From: Bacteroidota bacterium
Lineage (GTDB): Bacteria; Bacteroidota; Bacteroidia; UBA7662
Assembly: GCA_016868875.1 (NCBI GenBank)
Contig: VGFN01000057.1
Coordinates: 1-6,588, forward strand
DNA: 6,588 nucleotides
Reading direction: 5' to 3'
The notes below the pieces were generated by a model. It was not told where the DNA came from. It did not search any database and worked only from the letters and a program-made list of their open reading frames with translations. The position numbers and the translations under genes are program-made. Each line of letters begins with the position of its first letter. Position 1 is the stretch's first letter. Shown here piece by piece: positions 1-6,244 of this stretch.

Positions 1-6
1 CTGGAC

Positions 7-21
7 CCGAATAATCTTCGG
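7..21 (+). terminator. Weak candidate hairpin terminator at left edge
   Basis: CCGAA and TTCGG form a perfect 5-bp stem around a 5-nt loop (TAATC), followed on the plus strand by ATTTCTTTTT. The T-rich tail lies on the plus-strand side, so it would end a plus-strand transcript arriving from outside the window, not scpB. The stem is short and the T-tract is interrupted, so this may be chance. The rest of positions 1-67 is AT-rich and shows no recognisable gene. Confidence 0.25.
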
Positions 22-67
22 ATTTCTTTTTCACAAATAAAATTTAAAGGGCGTATCAGGATAATGG

Positions 68-1063
68 TTAGTCAGCATCCCTGCTGTCTGTTGTGTTTAC
101 ATTTTCTTGTTGATCATCCTGAACGGAATGTTCTTCGACACGGAGTTCCGAATTCTCGGAGTCTTGGGAAGAGTTGTGTTCGAAATCCATGGATTCATCC
201 GCTGCGGCATTTACGTGCGGCATTTCCGAAAAGGGAAAGTCATCATCATCGTCACGACCAATTTCATGACCTTCTTGCTCAAGTTCCTGAATTTGAGGAA
301 GTTGCTTGATATTGTTGATACCGAAATAATCCATGAAAAGTTCGGTAGTCGCGTACAGTGTAGGCCGACCTGGGCCATCGCCTTTGCCGCAAATTTTGAT
401 CAGGTTTTTTTCAAGTAATTTTTGAATTGAGAAATCGCAATTGACGCCGCGGATTTGTTCAACTTCAGATTTAGATACCGGCTGTTTGTAAGCGACAATG
501 GAAAGAGTTTCCAAGGAAGCAACCGACAATTTCCGTTTGGATTGCTCCAAAACTGCCTTTTGAACGATAGGAAGAAAAGCGCTGCGGGTCAAGAAGCAAT
601 ATCCTCCTCCGCTTTGCACCAATTCGAATCCCCCTGGTCGTTGTTGCCATTCATTCACCAAATCATCCAGCACCCGTTGAACCTGGTTTAACTTGACAGC
701 TTCGGGAAGCAATGAAGAAAGAAGGGCAGCAACCTGACGAGTATCCAGAGGTTTTTCGCTAGCAAAAAGGAGGGCCTCGATTTGGTGAGCCATGTCCTGA
801 ACACCCTCAAAGACCGTTTGTACGTCCATTCCCGTCTCCAATACTGTGGAAGAATCCAGTTCATTTGGGAGGATTTGCTCATCGGATGGAAGGATTTCCT
901 CAAGGGATGAAGTCAATTCGGACGATGTTTCTTGACCAAAATCAGGATTGACCTCCAACTCGGCAGCCAAAATATGGGCGTATTCAGGGGCATTAGGCGC
1001 GGTCTCGTTACTGAGATTCACGTCTTGGGCCTTCTTTTCGCCTTTTTTGACCGGCTTTTTCAT
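68..1063 (-). CDS. scpB: Segregation and condensation protein B (ScpB)
   Basis: ScpB is a cytoplasmic kleisin-associated protein. With ScpA it binds SMC to form the bacterial condensin that compacts and segregates sister chromosomes. The 331-residue product has the typical winged-helix core from about residue 91 to 252. It opens with AHQIEALLFASEKPLD, contains the hallmark AYKQPVSKSEVEQIRGVNCD (191-210) and GKGDGPGRPTLYATT (226-240), and closes with FMDYFGIN (243-250). The ends are unusual. Residues 1-90 have a lysine-rich head followed by an acidic, Ser/Glu/Leu-rich segment that contains a near-repeat (EILPSDE / QILPNEL). Residues 253-331 form a hydrophilic acidic tail with a run of five Asp (271-275). 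Both ends look disordered and make the protein clearly longer than the roughly 180-200 residues usual for ScpB. The ATG at 1063 gives the longest frame; Met79 or Met91 would remove most or all of the N-terminal extension. No scpA lies beside it. It is divergent from the peptidase gene. Identification is secure; the start is moderately sure. Confidence 0.93.
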   Translation of the reverse strand: MKKPVKKGEKKAQDVNLSNETAPNAPEYAHILAAELEVNPDFGQETSSELTSSLEEILPSDEQILPNELDSSTVLETGMDVQTVFEGVQDMAHQIEALLFASEKPLDTRQVAALLSSLLPEAVKLNQVQRVLDDLVNEWQQRPGGFELVQSGGGYCFLTRSAFLPIVQKAVLEQSKRKLSVASLETLSIVAYKQPVSKSEVEQIRGVNCDFSIQKLLEKNLIKICGKGDGPGRPTLYATTELFMDYFGINNIKQLPQIQELEQEGHEIGRDDDDDFPFSEMPHVNAAADESMDFEHNSSQDSENSELRVEEHSVQDDQQENVNTTDSRDAD

Positions 1064-1068
1064 CTCGG

Positions 1069-1076
1069 CAAAAGTA
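1069..1076 (-). promoter_or_regulatory. Possible -7 element (TAnnTTTG) upstream of scpB
   Basis: The minus strand reads TACTTTTG, which matches the Bacteroidota -7 consensus TAnnTTTG. It lies only 5 nt upstream of the scpB ATG at 1063. No TTG sits at the usual 17-23 nt further upstream; the nearest (1105-1107) is 28 nt away. If functional, it would give a nearly leaderless transcript or favour a downstream start codon. The match may be chance. Confidence 0.2.
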
Positions 1077-1154
1077 ATTGGAAAACGACCCCTAAATTAG
1101 ACTGCAAGAAATAAATCCTCCATTCCTCCTTTTCCACTATCGACCCCTTATCCC

Positions 1155-3245
1155 ATGTCAACCATCCGCAGACCTTACCTGCCCACCTTATCCTCCGCCC
1201 TCCTGGCCGTCCTAATCTTGACTTTCATGCTTAATGCCTGCCAAAACAACTCCCAAGATGCCCCTACCGAAAAAGCCGAGGAATTCCAGGTCCTGGCCGA
1301 CCAATTCGCCGACCTTCAGGTTTTGCGGTACCGCATCCCTGGTTTTGAGAACCTGAGCCTTCAGCAAAAAGAACTTCTATACTACCTCAGTCAAGCGGCT
1401 CGCTCTGGGCATGATATCATCTGGGATCAGAATTACAAGCACAATCTTTTGATTCGCAAAACCCTTGAAAATATTGTGGAGCATTACGAAGGCGATCGCA
1501 AGGATCCGCGTTGGGAGCAGTTCATGGTCTACACCAAAAGAGTATGGTTCAGCAACGGAATTCATCATCATTACAGCACCCGTAAGTTCTTGCCTGAATT
1601 TGACACCACCTATTGGAACACATTGATCCAAGGTTGTCCCAAAGCGAATTTTCCGGTTACACCAGCCTGCGCCAACCCCGGCCAATTGGCTGCTTTCCTG
1701 CAACCCATTTTGTTCGACCCCCAGCGGGATGCCAAGCGAGTCAATCAAGAAGCCGGCGTGGACCTGGTCACGGGTTCCTCCAACAACTTTTATAGCGGGG
1801 TAACCCAAAAAGAAGTCGAAGCCTACTATAAACCACTCAAGAACCCCAACGATACCACGCCCGTTTGGTTCGGTCTTAATTCACGGCTTACCAAAGTCAA
1901 CGGAAAAGTCACCGAAATTCCTTGGAAATCAGGCGGTTTATACGGCCAAGCCATCGATCGTATTTTGTTTTGGCTCCAAAAAGCAGTCACCGTCGCCGAA
2001 AACCCCAAACAAAAAAAGGCCTTGGAATTGCTCATCGCCTATTACCAAACGGGTGATCTCAAAACCTGGGATGCTTATAACATTGCTTGGGTTCAGGATA
2101 CCGAATCCATGATCGATGTGGTCAATGGTTTCATCGAGGTCTATGGCGATCCATTGGGCATGCGGGCCTCGTACGAGTCAGTTGTTTCCTTTAGGGATAT
2201 GGAGGCCACCAAGCGTATCAAGGCCATTGGCGATCAGGCCCAATGGTTTGAAGACCAATCCCCTATTCTACCCGAACACAAAAAAGCCAAAGTCACCGGG
2301 ATTTCAGCCAAAGTAATCACGGTTGTTCAGGAAGCCGGTGATGCTTCTCCATCCACCCCCATTGGGATCAACCTCCCGAACGCGGACTGGATTCGCAAAA
2401 TGCACGGATCCAAATCGGTGGCCTTGGGTAACATTGTTTACGCATACAATGAAATGGGCGCCAAAGGAAGCTCCATTCAAGAATTTGCCTGGGATCAGGC
2501 CGAAATCGATCGTTCGCGTCAATACGGTCCTCTGGCCGGTGATCTCCACACCGACCTCCACGAAGTTATTGGACATGCCTCGGGTCAGTTAAACCCCGGC
2601 ATAGGAACCCCCAAAGAGACCCTCAAACAATACGCCTCCACCCTCGAAGAAGCCCGCGCTGATTTGGTGGCCTTGTTTTATATCATGGACCCCAAACTCA
2701 TTGAATTGGGTGTGATGCCCAGCCTCGAAGTAGGCAAAGCCGAATACGATGGGTACATTCGTAACGGGCTGATGCTGCAATTGCGTCGATTGGAAGCTGG
2801 CGAAAACCTCGAGGAATCCCATATGCGCAATCGTCAACTGAATGCGGGATGGGCCTACCAGAAAGGCCTGGCCAACAAGGTCATAGAGCGTAGACAACGG
2901 GACGGTAAAACCTATTTTGTAGTGAACGACTACCAGGCTCTTCGCGAATTGTTTGGTCAGTTGTTACGGGAAATTCAACGCATCAAAAGCGAAGGCGATT
3001 TCAAAGCCGGCCAAGCCCTGGTGGAAACCTACGGAGTCCAAGTCGATCAGGCCTTGGTTGCCGAGGTCAAAAAGCGTTTTGAATCCATCCAATCCAAGCC
3101 TTATTCCGGTTTTATTCAACCGCGCTTAGTCCCTATCCTGGTCAATGGCCAAATCAATGATGTCAAGGTGGAATACCCTGACAATTTTGTGGAACAGATG
3201 ATGGAATTCGGCCGTGAATACGCAACCCTTCCGGTGATCAACTAA
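1155..3245 (+). CDS. Lipoprotein zinc metallopeptidase, M49 (dipeptidyl peptidase III-like)
   Basis: M49 enzymes are zinc exopeptidases that release dipeptides from the N-terminus of short peptides. The 696-residue product has a basic N-terminus, a hydrophobic stretch (about 14-28) and a lipobox LNAC ending at Cys29. It should therefore be lipidated and membrane-anchored, facing the periplasm or cell surface. The signature zinc motif HEVIGH (469-474) fits HExxGH: His469 and His474 are zinc ligands and Glu470 is the catalytic base. The second motif EEARAD (498-503) supplies Glu499 as third ligand. Other blocks I associate with bacterial M49 proteins are WFGLNSRL (238-245), GINLPNADWIRKMHGSKSVA (404-423) and ESHMRNRQLNAGW (554-566). 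Length fits the family and nothing is missing. Bacteroidota members of this family have, to my knowledge, often been labelled 'dihydrofolate reductase'; nothing here supports that. The start is fixed by the signal peptide directly after the ATG; there is no Shine-Dalgarno. The gene stands alone, divergent from scpB and convergent with the acyl-CoA dehydrogenase. Substrate is unknown; a role in nutritional use of peptides is inference. Confidence 0.9.
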   Translation: MSTIRRPYLPTLSSALLAVLILTFMLNACQNNSQDAPTEKAEEFQVLADQFADLQVLRYRIPGFENLSLQQKELLYYLSQAARSGHDIIWDQNYKHNLLIRKTLENIVEHYEGDRKDPRWEQFMVYTKRVWFSNGIHHHYSTRKFLPEFDTTYWNTLIQGCPKANFPVTPACANPGQLAAFLQPILFDPQRDAKRVNQEAGVDLVTGSSNNFYSGVTQKEVEAYYKPLKNPNDTTPVWFGLNSRLTKVNGKVTEIPWKSGGLYGQAIDRILFWLQKAVTVAENPKQKKALELLIAYYQTGDLKTWDAYNIAWVQDTESMIDVVNGFIEVYGDPLGMRASYESVVSFRDMEATKRIKAIGDQAQWFEDQSPILPEHKKAKVTGISAKVITVVQEAGDASPSTPIGINLPNADWIRKMHGSKSVALGNIVYAYNEMGAKGSSIQEFAWDQAEIDRSRQYGPLAGDLHTDLHEVIGHASGQLNPGIGTPKETLKQYASTLEEARADLVALFYIMDPKLIELGVMPSLEVGKAEYDGYIRNGLMLQLRRLEAGENLEESHMRNRQLNAGWAYQKGLANKVIERRQRDGKTYFVVNDYQALRELFGQLLREIQRIKSEGDFKAGQALVETYGVQVDQALVAEVKKRFESIQSKPYSGFIQPRLVPILVNGQINDVKVEYPDNFVEQMMEFGREYATLPVIN

Positions 3246-3289
3246 ATAATCCCACCTCCTGGGGCTCCCACCTCCAATGGTTCTCATCC

Positions 3290-4432
3290 CTAACCCTGGA
3301 TTAAATCCCTAGAGATCACAATTCGCTGAACTTCCGAGGTTCCTTCGTAGATCTGAGTGATTTTGGCATCACGCATCATGCGCTCTACGTGGTATTCTTT
3401 GACATACCCGTAGCCCCCGTGCACCTGGACTGCTTCGGTCGTCACTTTCATGGCCACCGTGGAGGCGAACAATTTGGCCTGAGCCGACGCAATATCATAA
3501 TTCATGTGCTGATCCTTGAGCCAGGCGGCTTTGAGGCATAGCAAACGAGCCGCTTCAATTTCGGTCGCCATATCGGCCAATTTGAATTGAATCGCCTGGT
3601 GGTTCATGATTTCGGTCCCAAAGGCTTTGCGTTCTTTGGCGTATTGAACACTGAGCTCCAAAGCACCGCTGGCTATGCCTAACGCCTGGGCGGCAATGCC
3701 AATGCGGCCACCCGAAAGTACCTTCATGGCAAATTTGAATCCAAAACCATCCTCGCCAATACGGTGGGATTTGGGGACTTTAACATCGGTGAACATGATG
3801 CTGTGGGTATCGCTACCCCGAATGCCCATTTTATCTTCTTTTTTGCCCACCTGTACGCCGGGCCAGGCTTTCTCAACCAAAAAAGCGTTGATGCCTTTGT
3901 GACCTTTGGCCACCTCCGTCTGGGCCATTACAATGTAATACGATGCTGAATTCCCGTTGGTTATCCAATTTTTGGTCCCGTTCAAAAGGTAATGATCCCC
4001 TTGGTCCAGGGCCGTCGTCCTCTGCGATGTAGCATCGGATCCGGCCTCCGGTTCGGACAAACAAAATGCCCCGATTTTTTGACCACTGGCCAAAGAGGGT
4101 AGATACATTTGCTTGAGTTCTTCCGAGCCAAAGGTTTCCAAGCCCCAACACACCAACGAATTATTCACCGACATACAAACGGATGCAGAGGCATCCACTT
4201 TGGAAATTTCTTCCATCGCCAAAACATAAGATACCATATCCATTCCGCCACCCCCGTATTGCGGGCTCACCATCATTCCCATCAACCCCAATTCCCCCAT
4301 TTTGGCAATTTGGGCCGCAGGAAACTCTTGACGGTTGTCGCGCTCAATAACACCGGGTAATAATTCGGCCTGCGCAAAATCACGGGCAGCTTGGCGAATC
4401 ATTTGGTGTTCTTCGGATAATTCAAATAACAT
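3290..4432 (-). CDS. Acyl-CoA dehydrogenase (short/branched-chain type)
   Basis: This is a cytoplasmic FAD enzyme that introduces the alpha-beta double bond into acyl-CoA esters and passes electrons to electron-transferring flavoprotein. The 380-residue length is typical of tetrameric acyl-CoA dehydrogenases. An N-terminal helical domain (about 6-117) is followed by the FAD/substrate motif FCLSEPEAGSDA (123-134), NGTKNWITNG (151-160) in the beta domain, RKAFG (268-272), and the C-terminal blocks QVHGGYGY (336-343) and QIYEGTSEVQR (360-370). Glu363 in the last block occupies the catalytic-base position of the butyryl-/medium-chain class, so the enzyme should be active. Substrate cannot be read from sequence; butyryl-CoA-like or branched-chain CoA esters are most likely. 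It lies 70 nt downstream of paaD on the same strand, so it may be co-transcribed with the paa genes, but it also has its own candidate promoter. The canonical phenylacetate route needs no acyl-CoA dehydrogenase, so a pathway link is only suggestive. The ATG at 4432 starts directly at the conserved N-terminus (MLFELSEEHQMIR); the leader is AT-rich without Shine-Dalgarno. Confidence 0.95.
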   Translation of the reverse strand: MLFELSEEHQMIRQAARDFAQAELLPGVIERDNRQEFPAAQIAKMGELGLMGMMVSPQYGGGGMDMVSYVLAMEEISKVDASASVCMSVNNSLVCWGLETFGSEELKQMYLPSLASGQKIGAFCLSEPEAGSDATSQRTTALDQGDHYLLNGTKNWITNGNSASYYIVMAQTEVAKGHKGINAFLVEKAWPGVQVGKKEDKMGIRGSDTHSIMFTDVKVPKSHRIGEDGFGFKFAMKVLSGGRIGIAAQALGIASGALELSVQYAKERKAFGTEIMNHQAIQFKLADMATEIEAARLLCLKAAWLKDQHMNYDIASAQAKLFASTVAMKVTTEAVQVHGGYGYVKEYHVERMMRDAKITQIYEGTSEVQRIVISRDLIQG

Positions 4433-4456
4433 AAGATCAATAATTAAAAAAGCTAA

Positions 4457-4474
4457 TCTTAAAAGGATTTAAGA
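4457..4474. promoter_or_regulatory. Perfect 7-bp inverted repeat in paaD to acyl-CoA dehydrogenase spacer
   Basis: TCTTAAA (4457-4463) and TTTAAGA (4468-4474) are exact reverse complements around a 4-nt loop AGGA. The repeat lies 25-42 nt upstream of the acyl-CoA dehydrogenase ATG and downstream of the candidate promoter. It could be an operator for a dimeric regulator or a hairpin in the 5' leader. On the minus strand it is followed after 5 nt by TTTTTT, so a weak terminator or attenuator for the paa transcript is also possible, although the stem is very AT-rich. The function is unassigned. Confidence 0.35.
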
Positions 4475-4491
4475 AAAAATAAGACCTGTGC

Positions 4492-4526
4492 CAAAGGTAA
4501 AATCAAAGGGGTTTGAATTGTTCAAA
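4492..4526 (-). promoter_or_regulatory. Candidate Bacteroidota-type promoter for the acyl-CoA dehydrogenase
   Basis: On the minus strand TACCTTTG (4499 down to 4492) matches the Bacteroidota -7 consensus TAnnTTTG exactly in its fixed positions. TTTG (4526 down to 4523) lies 23 nt upstream, at the long end of the accepted spacing for the -33 TTG element. Transcription would begin near 4485 and leave a leader of about 50 nt before the ATG at 4432. The -33 part overlaps the 3' end of paaD. The call rests on consensus matching only. Confidence 0.4.
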
Positions 4527-5063
4527 GGCCTCCAGGCAATCAAAACAATAATGCAAGGAGCGACAGAGCGTCGGGCCAAAAGGGGATTTCATGGAGGTGT
4601 TTTGGGAGCCACAGCGAGGGCATGCGGCTAGGGCCAAGGCCTCCAAATCAGGACCCGCACAACCTGGTCGACGACGAGGCGGGGGGGCTAATCCAAAATT
4701 TCGGATCTTTTCTCTTCCGGCTTCGCTGATTCGATCCGAAGTCCAGGGATTCTCAAAGGTGGTTTGCACGTCAACGCTTGGGGCGCCCGCCTCAAGCAAA
4801 GCCTCTTGAACAGTTTTTTCCATCCAACGAAGGGCGGGGCATCCCGCAAAGGTGGGGGTCAACACGACCCGGACCCCGCCATCTTCCTCCACCGTCAGCC
4901 GGGTGACGATGCCCAAATCCACCACCGAAATGGCCGGAATTTCGGGATCGGGAACCTGGTCCAAGACCTCCCAATAGCGTTGCAATACAACGCTGAGGCC
5001 CTGCGGAATATTCCCTCGGAGGCCCTGAGCGGCATCAGGGCTTGTTGGCTCGAGGTTTACCAT
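4503..5063 (-). CDS. paaD: Phenylacetyl-CoA epoxidase accessory subunit PaaD
   Basis: PaaD belongs to the MIP18/DUF59 family and is needed for the ring 1,2-phenylacetyl-CoA epoxidase. It is thought to act in maturation of the metal or Fe-S centres rather than in catalysis. The 186-residue product has a DUF59 domain at about 25-105 with DPEIP (39-43), DLG (49-51) and TPTFAGCPA (69-77), in which Cys75 is the conserved cysteine. The PaaD-specific C-terminal part follows: WTSDRISEAGREKIRNFGL (107-125), then a zinc-ribbon-like set CPRC (148-151), Cys167, Cys173 and Cys176, ending in FEQFKPL. From memory the E. coli protein has the same order, including the final FDYFK-type ending. Length is slightly above the usual 160-170 residues because of about 20 extra N-terminal residues. 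The ATG at 5063 overlaps the paaC stop by 7 nt (ATGGTAA), which argues for translational coupling. The paaE reductase gene would often follow here but does not. Confidence 0.94.
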   Translation of the reverse strand: MVNLEPTSPDAAQGLRGNIPQGLSVVLQRYWEVLDQVPDPEIPAISVVDLGIVTRLTVEEDGGVRVVLTPTFAGCPALRWMEKTVQEALLEAGAPSVDVQTTFENPWTSDRISEAGREKIRNFGLAPPPRRRPGCAGPDLEALALAACPRCGSQNTSMKSPFGPTLCRSLHYCFDCLEAFEQFKPL

Positions 5064-5851
5064 TCGGCTTGGGGATCCAGGCGAAAAACCGACGTCATTT
5101 CTTCCAAAAGAGGGGCCAAATGTTCGGAATGGTAGCCTTGGCGACCACCCAAAACGGGCTCCAATCGTTGCAACCCCAAGACCTCCACCTCAACCCCCCA
5201 GGATGCCAACGATTCCATGGCCCTTGTTTGCCAGAGGTTCTGGAGATTTTTCTCCCCAGGATACCAAGGATCGCCCTGCGAGCCTGGCTCTTGCATCAAA
5301 TCGGTCTCGCCAGGCCACGCCTCAAACATGCCAAGAGCCAGAGGCCAAACTTCTTTGAGAGCCGATAGCATGCGAAGGCGGCTCTCTTCACTCCCTTGAA
5401 GCAAGGATTTCATCCACGTCTGGGCGTGGAAGGTATGGTACTTCACCTCGCCACGCAATTTCATGGCCAAAGCCTGCAGGTTGGGGTCTTGTATTTGGGC
5501 CAAGGATTCGTAACGCAAGGCCACGGCTTGGTCATAACACCAATGACGCACCAAGCTAAACGCGTAATCGCCAATGGTCTGCTCCACCAACCACGAAGAA
5601 AGCATCCCATTTTCGGGACGATTAAACGCCGTTTGATCCGGATTATCCAAGCCGTGCGTTTGATGTAAGATTTCGTAAAAGGCCAGCGAATGACCCACCT
5701 GATCCTGGGCAATAGACGAAAATGCGATATCTTCTTCCAAAATAGGCCCCAAACCGGTCCATTCCGAATTGCGGTGACCCATAACAAGTTGATCATCTGC
5801 TATTTGCAACAAGTAGCGGGGCAAGGGGTTGCTTGGGATGCTGAAGGTCAT
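5057..5851 (-). CDS. paaC: Phenylacetyl-CoA epoxidase structural subunit PaaC
   Basis: PaaC is the non-catalytic ferritin-fold partner of PaaA in the multicomponent epoxidase that converts phenylacetyl-CoA to its ring 1,2-epoxide in the cytoplasm. The 264-residue product is all-helical. It carries ADDQLVMGHRNSEW (18-31), IAQDQVGHSLAFYE (47-60), GEVKYHTFHAQTW (134-146) and the PaaC hallmark GGRQGYHSEHLAPLLEEM (235-252), which matches the remembered E. coli block GGKKGLHTEHLGPMLAEM closely. The usual paired ExxH diiron ligands are not evident (QVGH at 51-54), in keeping with a structural role. The open frame extends upstream to 6001, but those residues are an out-of-frame reading of paaB. The ATG at 5851 is chosen because it overlaps the paaB stop as ATGA and places the conserved N-terminus at residue 10-30. 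Length is close to the usual 250 or so. Confidence 0.95.
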   Translation of the reverse strand: MTFSIPSNPLPRYLLQIADDQLVMGHRNSEWTGLGPILEEDIAFSSIAQDQVGHSLAFYEILHQTHGLDNPDQTAFNRPENGMLSSWLVEQTIGDYAFSLVRHWCYDQAVALRYESLAQIQDPNLQALAMKLRGEVKYHTFHAQTWMKSLLQGSEESRLRMLSALKEVWPLALGMFEAWPGETDLMQEPGSQGDPWYPGEKNLQNLWQTRAMESLASWGVEVEVLGLQRLEPVLGGRQGYHSEHLAPLLEEMTSVFRLDPQAEW

Positions 5852-6234
5852 CGTAGGGTAGTTTGTTGGGCTTTGTAGGCCTCGATTTTGTCGTTGACTT
5901 TGTAACCGGCAGGATCCCGGTAGCTTTTGGCGGGCGTGGTTCGAAAAACATCTTCGTCCGCATAATCCATTTCCAAGACGTCCGCAGTACACACCACCCA
6001 AAGGTTGGAGGTCTCTCCACGTCGGGCAAACTGTTCTTTGGCCATCGCCATCGCGATTTCCAAACTGGGAGCATGGACAATCCCCACACTACTGTGCTTC
6101 TCGCCACGGCGGCGTTGATGAAAGACTTGGTAACTCGGCCAATGATCCCCGGGCACCAAAACAGGCGCTTGATCAGCGGGGACCTCTTCGGCCTGCAGAC
6201 GATTGACCCGAGGGTCTAGAGACAAAATAGGCAT
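5848..6234 (-). CDS. paaB: Phenylacetyl-CoA epoxidase subunit PaaB
   Basis: PaaB is a small subunit thought to bridge PaaA-PaaC heterodimers and assist electron delivery in the phenylacetyl-CoA epoxidase. The PaaB core begins at WPSYQVFHQRRRGEKHSSVG (32-51), continues with VHAPSLEIAMAMAKEQFARR (53-72) and NLWVV (77-81), and ends near KSYRDPAGYKV (103-113). This parallels the E. coli pattern WPLYEVF, SLHAADERMAL, YTRR, IWVV, YRHP. With the ATG at 6234 the product has 128 residues, about 30 more than the roughly 95-residue enterobacterial form, all in an N-terminal extension starting ILSLDPRVNRLQAEE. The reading frame stays open to an ATG at 6306 (152 residues) and another at 6264, but both overlap paaA by 62 and 20 nt; 6234 lies 10 nt beyond the paaA stop. 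No start has a Shine-Dalgarno. The gene ends by overlapping the paaC start (ATGA). Identity is good; the start is uncertain. Confidence 0.88.
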   Translation of the reverse strand: MPILSLDPRVNRLQAEEVPADQAPVLVPGDHWPSYQVFHQRRRGEKHSSVGIVHAPSLEIAMAMAKEQFARRGETSNLWVVCTADVLEMDYADEDVFRTTPAKSYRDPAGYKVNDKIEAYKAQQTTLR

Positions 6235-6244
6235 CAGCGGTGGG

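Noticed and set aside
1097..1123. Eight-codon minus-strand mini-ORF (MEDLFLAV) preceded by GGAGGA, upstream of scpB; a possible leader peptide.
   Set aside because: The GGAGGA abuts the ATG with no usable spacing, the other genes here do not use Shine-Dalgarno sites, and the peptide has no attenuator-like codon run.
1377..1808. Minus-strand open frame of 143 codons inside the M49 peptidase gene.
   Set aside because: It lies wholly antisense to a complete, conserved coding region and has no recognisable domain.
3246..3289. Short direct repeat CCCACCTCC (3251-3259 and 3267-3275) and a 4-bp stem in the convergent gap, considered as a bidirectional terminator.
   Set aside because: The stem is too short and there is no T-run on either strand; two 9-nt copies in C-rich DNA can arise by chance.
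4503..5063. PaaD considered as a general SufT/MIP18-type Fe-S assembly protein instead of PaaD.
   Set aside because: The C-terminal cysteine set (CPRC plus Cys167, Cys173, Cys176) and overlap with paaC are specific to PaaD.
4764..5135. Plus-strand open frame of 123 codons opposite paaD and the end of paaC.
   Set aside because: It is antisense to well-supported genes, resembles no family I recognise, and fits a GC-rich codon shadow.
5852..6001. In-frame upstream extension of paaC to an ATG at 6001 (50 extra residues).
   Set aside because: The extra residues are a Cys/Arg/Gly-rich shadow of paaB in another frame; PaaC similarity begins after the ATG at 5851, which overlaps the paaB stop.
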